A stretch of 37,812 nt of DNA from Lachnospiraceae bacterium (GTDB lineage Bacteria; Bacillota; Clostridia; Lachnospirales; Lachnospiraceae), in NCBI GenBank assembly GCA_022510525.1, contig JAFLTH010000024.1:1-37812 (forward strand), given 5' to 3'. How positions within the stretch are numbered: position 1 is the first letter of the stretch; each line of letters begins with the position of its first letter. Of the stretch, positions 8,386 to 16,051 are shown in pieces. The notes under the pieces were generated by a model. That model had not been told where the DNA came from. It did not search any database and worked only from the letters and a program-made list of their open reading frames with translations. The translations under genes were made by a program, and so were the position numbers.

Positions 8386-10300
8386 ATTAAAAATAAATCC
8401 TATACAGAAAAAGGCGATTGAGTTTTCTTCCGGGGCTATGCAGGTGCTTGCGGGTCCCGGAAGCGGCAAAACCTTCGTCATAACACAGCGTATCCGAAAT
8501 CTGATTGAGAACTGTGATGTGGATCCGGCAACTATTCTGGTAATAACTTTTACTAAAGCCGCGGCAATGGAGATGCAGCAACGGTTTTACAAGCTAATGG
8601 AAGGCGAACGACCACCGGTTAATTTCGGAACTTTTCACGCAATCTTTTATCATATCTTAAGACAGTCAGGGAAATATCGTAATTTTACCCTAATAAAAGA
8701 AACAGAAAAAAGAAAACTTCTGATGCAGATTTTAAACCTGCCGCAGTCACAGGTTTTTATTAATGATGAAAAAATCGATAACCTCATCCGATATATCAGC
8801 ATAATAAAAAATGAAGGCGGAAATATAGACGCCTGCGTGCAGGATACTTTTGAAAAAGATGAGCTTCTAAAAATATATACGGAATATAATGAATTTCTTG
8901 ACGAATTCCAGAAACTGGACTTTGATGATATGGGTCTTTTATGTCTTAAGCTGTTTGAAGAAAATTCTGATATTTTAAAAGAGTGGCAGGAGCGGTATAA
9001 GTACATAATGGTGGATGAATTTCAGGATATCAATCCTATGCAGTATCAAATTGTTAAAAACATTGCAGGAGAGAGGGCAAATCTTTTCATAGTTGGGGAT
9101 GATGACCAGTCCATCTATGGTTTCAGAGGTGCGAGACCTGACATTATGCGGCAGTTTATGGAGGATTATAAGGATGCAACACAGCTTCTTCTAAACGTGA
9201 ATTACCGCTGCCATGAAGATATCGTGCAAAAATCCATTAACGTGATAAATATTAATAAAAACAGGTATGTGAAGGAAATCAGCGCGTCTCACACAGATGG
9301 AAGCGGAGTTATCATTAAACAGTATCCTGACCAGGAAACCGAGTATGAAGCGCTGATAAATGAGTTAATGAAAATCAACTCATATGCGGAATTTAAAAAT
9401 ACTGAAAATTTAGTACTCAAAGATTCGAATAATACGTTGATAAAAAATGATTCAAATATGGATATTAAAGATTCAGGAATCAACGAACTTTTATCTAACA
9501 TAGCCATTATATACCGCACCAACCACGAATGCAGCCTGCTTGCAGAGAAACTTCTTATAAATCATATTCCATTTACAATGAAAGAGCCACTAAAAAGCCA
9601 ATATGACCATTTTGTGATAAAGGATATACTTGCATATATGGAATTTGCCGCCGGAAACAGGAGCAGGGAACTTTTTCATTTATTTATGAACAGGCCTCTG
9701 CGATATCTTAGAAAAGCCTGCGCCAGACAACCTCAGATCGAATTGAAAGAACTGCTTGATTATTATAAAGACAATAGCCTTATGCAAGGCACAGCATCTA
9801 AACTCTTTTCCGACATTGAACGCATTAAAACTCTGCGTCCATATCTTGCTATCAATTATATCAGAAAAGTAATAGGTTATGACATTTATCTGAAAGATAA
9901 CTATGATAAGGATTCTGTTGATAAATTCATACAAATCGCAGATGATTTCCAAAAACTATCCAAACAATATGACAGCTTCAAAGACTTAAATGACTACATC
10001 AGTCAATGTAGAGAACTGCTGGAAAATAAGCAAAATGAAAATACAGACGATGAGACAGGCGTACGCCTTATGACTATGCATGCCTCTAAAGGGCTTGAGT
10101 TTGATACCGTAATCATACCTGATGTTAATGAAAAAAAGATTCCGTCAAAACAGTCGGATACGCCTGAAGCAATAGAAGAGGAACGCCGGATGTTTTACGT
10201 GGCAATGACAAGAGCCAAGAAAAACCTGTATATCCTGTATTGCAGCCAGAAAGAAGGCAAGGATATGCCGTCCAGATTTCTGGAGCCTATTTTGAAGTGA
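8378..10300 (+). CDS. UvrD/PcrA/Rep-family ATP-dependent DNA helicase
   Basis: This superfamily 1A helicase of 640 residues unwinds DNA with 3'-5' polarity if it behaves like its family. Visible motifs are a Q-motif (NPIQKKAI), Walker A AGPGSGKT (25-32), the Walker B region [11 protein letters not shown] (about 213), motif [16 protein letters not shown], motif IV NYRCH, motif [13 protein letters not shown] and motif [14 protein letters not shown]. It is shorter than PcrA/UvrD (about 720 residues) and lacks a long C-terminal tail. Domain 2 contains an Asn/Asp/Lys-rich insertion of about 35 residues (near 9390-9485) just before NIAIIYRTN. The start overlaps the end of gltX by 8 bp, so expression is probably coupled. 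The role is likely repair or replication restart. Confidence 0.9.
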   Translation: MPELKINPIQKKAIEFSSGAMQVLAGPGSGKTFVITQRIRNLIENCDVDPATILVITFTKAAAMEMQQRFYKLMEGERPPVNFGTFHAIFYHILRQSGKYRNFTLIKETEKRKLLMQILNLPQSQVFINDEKIDNLIRYISIIKNEGGNIDACVQDTFEKDELLKIYTEYNEFLDEFQKLDFDDMGLLCLKLFEENSDILKEWQERYKYIMVDEFQDINPMQYQIVKNIAGERANLFIVGDDDQSIYGFRGARPDIMRQFMEDYKDATQLLLNVNYRCHEDIVQKSINVININKNRYVKEISASHTDGSGVIIKQYPDQETEYEALINELMKINSYAEFKNTENLVLKDSNNTLIKNDSNMDIKDSGINELLSNIAIIYRTNHECSLLAEKLLINHIPFTMKEPLKSQYDHFVIKDILAYMEFAAGNRSRELFHLFMNRPLRYLRKACARQPQIELKELLDYYKDNSLMQGTASKLFSDIERIKTLRPYLAINYIRKVIGYDIYLKDNYDKDSVDKFIQIADDFQKLSKQYDSFKDLNDYISQCRELLENKQNENTDDETGVRLMTMHASKGLEFDTVIIPDVNEKKIPSKQSDTPEAIEEERRMFYVAMTRAKKNLYILYCSQKEGKDMPSRFLEPILK

Positions 10301-10334
10301 ATGAACAATTACTATAAAGTTCTCAAAACAGTAT

Positions 10335-10366
10335 TGAGGAAGAACCGCTATTCCGATTCTTCCTCA
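10335..10366. terminator. Hairpin between convergent helicase and DUF1292 genes
   Basis: A perfect 10-bp stem (TGAGGAAGAA with TTCTTCCTCA) closes a 12-nt loop. It overlaps the last codons (Asp/Glu/Ser-rich) of the minus-strand DUF1292 gene. No T-run follows on the plus strand, so it is at best a weak terminator for the helicase transcript. No other terminator separates the two genes. Confidence 0.4.
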
Positions 10367-10677
10367 TCATCCATAATCTCATCAAACTCAGCCGAGTCTA
10401 AGTATTCATCAAATGCTTCTCCCACAGCTTCGTATTCATCATCATCTTCAATGTATTCCAAAACCGGTTCATCATTAGGGTTTTCTTCATTTTCAAAGTA
10501 ACGGTAGAACCATACTTCACCGCTTTCATTCTGGCCATTTTCATTCAGCGGCAAAAGTACGATATAATCCTGATTCGAGACAGTGAGAATTGTAATAACG
10601 GCACAGGTAACATGGCTGCCATCATCCAAATCCAAGTCAACTGTCATTTCTTCTGCATCATATCCCTCGTTTTGCAT
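10348..10677 (-). CDS. DUF1292 domain protein
   Basis: The acidic protein of about 109 residues begins MQNEGYDAEEMTVDLDLDDG. Its core, ILTVSNQDYIVLLPL, then GEVWFYRYFE, is typical of DUF1292, a widespread Firmicute family of unknown function with an alternating beta-sheet pattern. The C-terminus is almost entirely Asp, Glu, Tyr and Ser. A longer frame opens at 10731, but only the ATG at 10677 is preceded by a good SD (AAAGGTAGG), so I use it. In other Firmicutes the family is often near ruvX or alaS. Here it stands alone, convergent with the helicase and divergent from the GlgX-like gene. Confidence 0.8.
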   Translation of the reverse strand: MQNEGYDAEEMTVDLDLDDGSHVTCAVITILTVSNQDYIVLLPLNENGQNESGEVWFYRYFENEENPNDEPVLEYIEDDDEYEAVGEAFDEYLDSAEFDEIMDDEEESE

Positions 10678-10758
10678 AATAAACCTACCTTTCTTAAAGC
10701 TTGTGCTTTCTTCACCGTAGACATATCTCATATGCCTGACTTTTTAAAAAGATTTTTC

Positions 10759-10778
10759 ATAATTTTTATAAAAATTAT
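10759..10778. repeat. 20-bp perfect AT-only palindrome
   Basis: ATAATTTTTA and TAAAAATTAT form an uninterrupted palindrome of A/T bases. It sits about 80 bp upstream of the DUF1292 start and about 65 bp upstream of the promoter-like -35 box for the plus-strand gene. It could be a dimeric regulator site, a cruciform or a chance product of base composition. Confidence 0.6.
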
Positions 10779-10841
10779 TGATAGAATAGCTATATTTTAC
10801 AGAAATCTGGCAATATATTCAATGGATAATTAAATTTTTAT

Positions 10842-10869
10842 TTGGAAAATTTTGTAAAAATGATATAAT
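10842..10869 (+). promoter_or_regulatory. SigA-type promoter for the GlgX-like operon
   Basis: TTGGAA (10842-10847) and a perfect TATAAT (10864-10869) are spaced by 16 bp. This lies about 140 bp before the GlgX-like start codon and on the right strand. Confidence 0.5.
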
Positions 10870-11009
10870 AAAGTTAAATTGTTATACTGGAGATATATTT
10901 TCTATTGGCAAATTATAATAATATAAGGCTGATTGGTATGAGTTGCAACGCATAAATTATATGATAATTATAGACAATGAGGATAACAAACACAAAATCG
11001 GAGGATTGA

Positions 11010-13016
11010 ATGCAGAAATCTTTTAACATAATGTCTTCAACTATATACCCTTTGGGAGTTCATTTTACAGCGGCTGGTTTACATATAGCGTTAGTTTGCG
11101 AGCATCGAGATGAGTGCGGCATTCTTTTGTTTGACAGGCACCATAAGGATGGAATAAGGATACCTTTTCCCAAGGAATTTAGAAAAGGGAATATTTATTC
11201 CATGTTGCTTAAGGGCTATCAGGATAGGAACTGTTCATATCTTTTTTATCATGGTGAAAAGGTATATCAGGATCCATATGCAAAGGCACTTGAAAATAAC
11301 AGGAAATACGGAGAAACAGCAAAACAGCCGGCACACTGTAAAGTGCTTAGCGAAAGTTATGACTGGGAAGGTGACAGAAGCCTTGCTATTCCGTTTGAGG
11401 ACAGCATTTTTTACATGCTGCATGTGCGAGGCTTTACCAAACACAGAACCTCCGGTGTAGACCACAAAGGAACTTATGCAGGCATTGTGGAAAAAATACC
11501 TTATCTTAAAGAGCTTGGCATTACTGCGATTTTGCTTATGCCATCCTATGAATTTGACGAGGTATTCCATGAAGATAAACGCAGTATAAGTATGGAACAG
11601 GCTGCTGCGTCCTATAAAGATAAACCTGTTGACTCATCCGGTCATGGAGATGCGGGTGTGCGCATAAATTACTGGGGATATCAGGAAGGGCTGTATCTTT
11701 TGCCAAAGTATGCATATTCTTATTCCAAAGATGCAATAAGTGAATTTAAGGATATGGTAAAAGCGCTGCATAAAAACGGAATTGAGGTAATGATGCAGTT
11801 TTATCTGCCTCCGAACCTCTCCTATGTAAAAATACTGGAGATTATAATGCACTGGGTCATAGAATACCACATTGACGGATTTCAGCTTATGGGCGTGGAT
11901 ATTCCTATGCAAATGTTGTGTAAAGAGCCTATTTTAGCAGAAACGAAGCTTATAGGGGAAAAAGACTATAACTTTCAGATATTTTCTGAAAATGCAAGAA
12001 TGGCATATTATTCGGACAGTGACTCTGAATTTTCATATTGCAACTTCGGTTATATGAATGATGCGTTTTTATATGATATGAGAAAGCTGTTAAAAGGCGA
12101 TTCAGATATGATTGAGAGTTTTATTTATCGATGTAGAGATAACGCCTCAGATAAGGGTATTGTTAACTATATTGCCAAGCAGGAAGGTTTTCGCTTGGCA
12201 GATATGGTATCATATAACACCAAGCATAATGAGGCAAACGGAGAGGATAATAAAGACGGAATTTCACAAAATTATAGCTGGAATTGCGGTATAGAAGGAA
12301 AAAGCCGCAAGAAATTTATTCTTAACCTGCGTATGCGTCAGATGAAAAATGCCCTCACTTTTGTGATCCTGTCTCAAGGCACGCCTTTGATTTACAGCGG
12401 TGATGAGTTTGGGAATTCACAGGATGGCAACAACAATCCATATTGCCAGGACAATCCGGTGTGCTGGATTAAATGGAATATGTTAAAGAGCAACGAAGAG
12501 CTTTTTGATTATGCGAAGGAACTTATTGCACTGAGAAAAAGTCATAAGATACTTCACATGAGAACACCGCTTAAAGGGATAGATTATAAATCCTGCGGTT
12601 ATCCGGATATTTCATTCCATGGCAAGGATGCCTGGAGACCGGATACCAGTCAGGAGAGCCGGAGTATTGGCATTTTATACTGCTGTAAGTACGGAAGTTC
12701 TGTCGATAAGACTGAAGACGATTCTTATATTTATATTGGTATTAATATGCACTGGGAATCCCGCGTATTTGGCCTGCCACAGATGCCCAAGGGGTATGAA
12801 TGGGTTAAAATGTGTACCACGGGAACCGAATTAAGGTCTAAAGAGCATACTGAAACGGTGATGCAGGAAAAGATTCAAAATATACGTATTCCGGCAAGAA
12901 CCATTATGATATATAAAACTAAAAAAAGTGAAAATAATAACGCGATATCAAACGATTCGATAATTAAATCGACTAAACCAATAACTAAAACACCAAAAAA
13001 ATCTACAGGTAAATAA
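11010..13016 (+). CDS. GlgX/isoamylase-like GH13 homologue with degenerate active site (probable pseudoenzyme)
   Basis: The 668-residue protein has an N-terminal CBM48/isoamylase-like beta domain (about 10-100), a GH13 barrel (about 130-500) and an atypical C-terminus. Homology to glycogen debranching enzyme is clear from SYNTKHNEANGEDNKDG (401-417), SWNCGIEG, LSQGTPLIYSGDEFGNSQ and NNNPYCQDN. Yet the catalytic motifs are replaced. Region I D-V-V-Y-N-H reads Q-F-Y-L-P-P (263-268). Region II G-F-R-x-D reads G-F-Q-L-M (290-294), losing the nucleophile and its Arg. Region IV A-H-D-G-F reads K-Q-E-G-F (390-394). The region III Glu (317) remains. The loop between regions I and II is also much shorter than in active enzymes. 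It is unlikely to hydrolyse glucans; glycogen binding or regulation is a guess. SD GGAGG; the tail is Asn/Lys/Ser-rich. DUF5662 follows 23 bp later. Confidence 0.8.
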   Translation: MQKSFNIMSSTIYPLGVHFTAAGLHIALVCEHRDECGILLFDRHHKDGIRIPFPKEFRKGNIYSMLLKGYQDRNCSYLFYHGEKVYQDPYAKALENNRKYGETAKQPAHCKVLSESYDWEGDRSLAIPFEDSIFYMLHVRGFTKHRTSGVDHKGTYAGIVEKIPYLKELGITAILLMPSYEFDEVFHEDKRSISMEQAAASYKDKPVDSSGHGDAGVRINYWGYQEGLYLLPKYAYSYSKDAISEFKDMVKALHKNGIEVMMQFYLPPNLSYVKILEIIMHWVIEYHIDGFQLMGVDIPMQMLCKEPILAETKLIGEKDYNFQIFSENARMAYYSDSDSEFSYCNFGYMNDAFLYDMRKLLKGDSDMIESFIYRCRDNASDKGIVNYIAKQEGFRLADMVSYNTKHNEANGEDNKDGISQNYSWNCGIEGKSRKKFILNLRMRQMKNALTFVILSQGTPLIYSGDEFGNSQDGNNNPYCQDNPVCWIKWNMLKSNEELFDYAKELIALRKSHKILHMRTPLKGIDYKSCGYPDISFHGKDAWRPDTSQESRSIGILYCCKYGSSVDKTEDDSYIYIGINMHWESRVFGLPQMPKGYEWVKMCTTGTELRSKEHTETVMQEKIQNIRIPARTIMIYKTKKSENNNAISNDSIIKSTKPITKTPKKSTGK

Positions 13017-13039
13017 TAAATAAGGGGAACCAATAGACA

Positions 13040-13582
13040 ATGTCCAAAGCCTGGCTGCATTTTAAAACAATAACATATCATAAATATCTGGTAATGAAGG
13101 GTTGTTTCAAGGTCGGTCTGTATAAACAGGGACTTATGCACGATTTATCCAAGTACAGTCCGACCGAATTCTTAGTTGGTGCCAGGTACTATCAGGGTGA
13201 CAGAAGCCCGAATAATGCGGAACGTGAAGATATCGGATATTCTTCAGCCTGGCTGCATCATAAGGGACGGAATAAACATCATTATGAATACTGGATTGAT
13301 TACAGTTCCAGGGATATCCCGGGAGGGATGGCACCGGCATCAATGCCCAATAAATATATTATTGAGATGCTGATGGACAGGATAGCAGCCTGCAAGGTAT
13401 ACCATGGAGCGGATTATACCGATAGTGACCCGCTGGCTTATTATGAACGCGGCAGGGAACTTTCAATCATGCATGAGAAAACAAAAAAGAAACTGGAATT
13501 TTTACTGCGTATGCTTGCCGATAGGGGAGAGGATTATACTTTCCGCTACATAAGGAGACATATTTTGAAGAACGGCAGATGA
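13040..13582 (+). CDS. DUF5662 family protein, HD-domain-like
   Basis: This 180-residue protein lies 23 bp downstream of the GlgX-like gene. It shows HDLSKYSPTEF (about 35-45), then WLHHKGRNKHHYEYW (about 73-87) and MLMDRIAACKVYHG (about 112-125). The order HD, then His-rich helix, then Asp-helix, is reminiscent of HD-type metal-dependent phosphohydrolases, and I recall such proteins being called DUF5662. Neither the catalytic role nor the substrate is known. There is no signal peptide or membrane segment. A moderate SD (AAGGGG) precedes the ATG. Cotranscription with the GlgX-like gene is likely. Confidence 0.7.
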   Translation: MSKAWLHFKTITYHKYLVMKGCFKVGLYKQGLMHDLSKYSPTEFLVGARYYQGDRSPNNAEREDIGYSSAWLHHKGRNKHHYEYWIDYSSRDIPGGMAPASMPNKYIIEMLMDRIAACKVYHGADYTDSDPLAYYERGRELSIMHEKTKKKLEFLLRMLADRGEDYTFRYIRRHILKNGR

Positions 13583-13667
13583 TACAAATAAACCATTATA
13601 GCATAGTAGCATATAACTCTTTTTTTGCATAATATATCTTATGAAAAAAAGAGAGGATGCTATACCT

Positions 13668-13913
13668 ATGAACTCATGGATCATTTTATTATTTTTACTG
13701 CTTGCAAATTCTAATTCAAATTGCGGCTGCCAGTCTGATGACGACTATAATTACAGAAACAGTAACCGCAATAGTGGAAGAGGCAGGAATAATGACGATG
13801 ATGACTGTGGCTGCGACGGTTCCGGAAATAATGATTTCGGATATGAATCGAGATTTGATTCACCGCGGTTTGGAAGCAGAGAAACCAGCAGCTGCGAAGA
13901 AACCGATGATTAA
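13668..13913 (+). CDS. Small membrane-anchored Cys/Asp/Asn-rich peptide, unknown function
   Basis: The product is about 81 residues: one hydrophobic segment (MNSWIILLFLLLANSN), then a low-complexity tail rich in Asn, Asp, Ser, Arg and Gly with Cys in C-G-C pairs. I do not recognise a named family, but similar short 'helix plus Cys/Asn-rich tail' peptides occur in spore-forming Clostridia. A longer frame opens at 13641. The start at 13668 is preferred because AGAGAGGA lies 10 nt upstream and inside that longer frame. A CATAATATA sequence at 13628-13636 resembles a sporulation-sigma -10 box. A strong terminator follows. Confidence 0.55.
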   Translation: MNSWIILLFLLLANSNSNCGCQSDDDYNYRNSNRNSGRGRNNDDDDCGCDGSGNNDFGYESRFDSPRFGSRETSSCEETDD

Positions 13914-13958
13914 ACGAAATAACGATAATTTTACGGTAAATCGATAATTATATTTAAG

Positions 13959-13990
13959 GGCATTCACATAGCGGGGTGAATGCCTTTTTC
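13959..13990 (+). terminator. Intrinsic terminator after the small Cys-rich peptide gene
   Basis: A 9-bp perfect stem (GGCATTCAC with GTGAATGCC) closes an 8-nt loop and is followed directly by TTTTTC. It ends the unit that began with the GlgX-like gene and insulates trpS. Confidence 0.92.
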
Positions 13991-14028
13991 AATTCAAATT
14001 TCAGGCTGATTTTAAGCTTTATAATGGG

Positions 14029-14057
14029 TTGACGAACAAGAAAGGCAATGATAAACT
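14029..14057 (+). promoter_or_regulatory. SigA-type promoter for trpS
   Basis: TTGACG (14029-14034) and TAAACT (14052-14057) are spaced by 17 bp, about 35 bp before the trpS ATG. The short leader leaves no room for a T-box, which often controls trpS in Firmicutes. Confidence 0.6.
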
Positions 14058-14093
14058 AATTTAGGTGAAGAATATATAGAATGGAGGATTAAA

Positions 14094-15098
14094 ATGATAG
14101 ACGGAAATAAAGTTTTATTCAGCGGAATGCAGGCAACGGGAAATCTTACACTCGGAAATTACCTTGGAGCCTTAAAGAACTGGATAACTCTTAGTGATGA
14201 ATATCAGTGTTTTTATTCGGTAGTTGATCTCCATTCCATAACGATACGTCAGGATCCGGCAGAACTCAGGAAACGCTCCAGGAATCTGCTTGCCTTATAT
14301 ATTGCCGCAGGACTGGACCCTGAGAAAAACTGTATATATTACCAGTCACATGTATCCGCTCATGCAGAGCTTTCATGGATACTTAACTGCTTTACCTACA
14401 TGGGCGAGTTGAACCGTATGACCCAGTACAAGGATAAGGCAGCCAAACACGCAGACAACATCAATGCCGGGCTTTTCACCTATCCGGTACTTATGGCGGC
14501 CGATATACTTTTATATCAGGCTGATGTGGTTCCCGTAGGTAAGGACCAGATGCAGCACTTAGAGATTACAAGGGATGTTGCACAGCGTTTTAATGCGATT
14601 TACGGTGATGTGTTCACTATTCCCGAGCCTTATATCGGCAAATCGGGCGCAAGTATCAAATCGCTTCAGAATCCCGAGAAAAAGATGTCCAAATCAGATG
14701 AAAACCCGAATGCAAGTATTTATCTGATGGATGATGAAGATACGATAATGCGTAAATTTAAACGCGCCGTAACGGATTCTGAAGGCTGTGTACGGTACAA
14801 CGAAGAACAGCCGGGCATCCATAATCTGATTGATATATATTGCGCCTGCACCGGAAAAACTCCACAGGAAACAGAAAAAGAGTTTGACGGAAAGGGCTAT
14901 GGCGACTTTAAAACAGCGGTCGGAGAGTCTGTAGTTGATATACTTAAGCCTATGCAGAAGAGGTTTGAAGAATTAAGCAAAGATAAGGCATATATTGATA
15001 ATGTTATTAAAACAAATGCCGAAAAAGCGGGTTATTATGCCGGTAAAACCCTTAGAAAAGTACAGAAAAAAGTAGGGTTTCCGGAAAGAATCAGGTAA
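14094..15098 (+). CDS. trpS: Tryptophan--tRNA ligase
   Basis: This class Ic aminoacyl-tRNA synthetase attaches Trp to tRNA-Trp in the cytoplasm. The 334-residue length is typical. The HIGH-like motif is TLGN, within SGMQATGNLTLGNYLGAL, and the KMSKS motif is intact (KKMSKSDENP). An Asp in the family position follows in MAADILLYQADVVPVGKDQMQHLE, the Trp-pocket and AMP region. GGAGG precedes the ATG by 7 nt. The gene stands alone between a terminator and a convergent phosphatase gene. Confidence 0.96.
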   Translation: MIDGNKVLFSGMQATGNLTLGNYLGALKNWITLSDEYQCFYSVVDLHSITIRQDPAELRKRSRNLLALYIAAGLDPEKNCIYYQSHVSAHAELSWILNCFTYMGELNRMTQYKDKAAKHADNINAGLFTYPVLMAADILLYQADVVPVGKDQMQHLEITRDVAQRFNAIYGDVFTIPEPYIGKSGASIKSLQNPEKKMSKSDENPNASIYLMDDEDTIMRKFKRAVTDSEGCVRYNEEQPGIHNLIDIYCACTGKTPQETEKEFDGKGYGDFKTAVGESVVDILKPMQKRFEELSKDKAYIDNVIKTNAEKAGYYAGKTLRKVQKKVGFPERIR

Positions 15099-15144
15099 TG
15101 ATAGTATAAATGCTAAGATAATGTACAGATAATACTCTGATATA

Positions 15145-15876
15145 TTATCCGTTAAAAGTATCAGTAAAATAACCTGAAGTCGATACATGCTCATTTCCAC
15201 CAAGCAGATGGCTTGTATCCCCAACAACCTGCGCTCTAAATATTGCCTTGCCGGGAATACGCTCCTCAGTTGCAAGGACCGTAACGGAAGTAGGCGCTAT
15301 GTAGAAGCCATGAAGCAAAACAGCCGGAGAAATTCCCAGTAAGTGGCTCATCATTACAAATGTAACACCCAGATGGCAGAAGAATACAATAGTTGCATCC
15401 TGCTTGTCGGGTGTTTCTTTATGATCAGTCACATAATAATTATGATAACGCTTATACCCATACTTAGCTAAAATATCATCAAGCCCTGTGCAGACTTCAT
15501 CATATGCCGGTAAAAGCTCCGGATTAGAGCGATAAATCTCTGTATTTTTCCAGTTATTTCTATCATACATATCCTCAATTTCCGTCCAGTACTCAGGCAT
15601 AAAATCCCACGGCACCCCATGCCTTCCGGTAGTCGGATCATCAATATAATAACTAAACTCCTGAAGCCAGGGATAGGTCATGGCCTCACGATTAAGCGCA
15701 GCCAGCGAATATGACGCAGTTTTAGCCGCCCTGCCCAACGGAGAGCAGTATATGTCTGTTATATTTTTCCAAGTTGCAACTCTGTCTGCCAAAAGAGTGG
15801 CCTCACGTACACCTTTTTCAGTCAACGTATCATTAATATAGTCCGGATCACCGTGTCTAATAAAAATTATCCGCAT
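15145..15876 (-). CDS. Histidine phosphatase (phosphoglycerate mutase-like) family protein
   Basis: The 243-residue protein starts MRIIFIRHGDPDY, with the catalytic R-H-G at residues 7-9. The second conserved Arg is in SPLGRAAKTA, and the second catalytic His is in FFCHLGV. These are the marks of branch 1 histidine phosphatases, which use a phosphohistidine intermediate. The substrate cannot be told from sequence: alpha-ribazole phosphate, sugar phosphates and others are all possible. The ATG at 15876 follows AGGAGG by 6 nt; the longer frame from 15894 is not supported. It is transcribed convergently to trpS and divergently from hflK. Confidence 0.88.
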   Translation of the reverse strand: MRIIFIRHGDPDYINDTLTEKGVREATLLADRVATWKNITDIYCSPLGRAAKTASYSLAALNREAMTYPWLQEFSYYIDDPTTGRHGVPWDFMPEYWTEIEDMYDRNNWKNTEIYRSNPELLPAYDEVCTGLDDILAKYGYKRYHNYYVTDHKETPDKQDATIVFFCHLGVTFVMMSHLLGISPAVLLHGFYIAPTSVTVLATEERIPGKAIFRAQVVGDTSHLLGGNEHVSTSGYFTDTFNG

Positions 15877-15984
15877 AATCTGCCTCCTATACATTCAACA
15901 CCTATGAACATTCTACCATACTAAAAGTTTATATTAAATCAAAATTTTATCAATATTTTATTATGCATATCCCCTCATTTGTTA

Positions 15985-16010
15985 TATAATAGCATAGAAC
16001 GTAGTATAAT
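15985..16010 (+). promoter_or_regulatory. Tandem TATAAT boxes upstream of hflK
   Basis: Two perfect TATAAT hexamers (15985-15990 and 16005-16010) lie in the divergent gap between the phosphatase gene and hflK. Neither has a good -35 hexamer at 16-18 bp. The first has only TTATGC at 18 bp. Confidence 0.35.
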
Positions 16011-16051
16011 GTTAGTTGATGCAATTTCATTCTGACAAAGGAGGATACATT

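Larger units (their letters stand above)
10678..11009. other. Divergent intergenic region, 332 bp
   Basis: This is the only gap above 300 bp. It is strongly AT-rich and contains a 20-bp perfect palindrome at 10759-10778 and a promoter-like pair at 10842-10869 reading toward the GlgX-like gene. The predicted transcript would have a leader of about 135 nt before the ATG at 11010. I see no T-box, recognisable riboswitch or convincing small gene. Short open frames on the plus strand have no SD and look like noise. Confidence 0.6.

Noticed and set aside
10612..10833. 73-codon plus-strand frame upstream of the GlgX-like gene
   Set aside because: It starts inside the DUF1292 gene on the other strand, has no SD and has no recognisable similarity.
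13702..13947. 81-codon frame overlapping the small Cys-rich peptide
   Set aside because: It is a +1 shadow of the low-complexity gene without its own SD; the other frame has a helix, an SD and a plausible start.
15128..15149. GATAATA/TATTATC hairpin between trpS and the phosphatase gene as a terminator
   Set aside because: The 7-bp stem is nearly all A/T, has an 8-nt loop and no T-run, so it is too weak to call.
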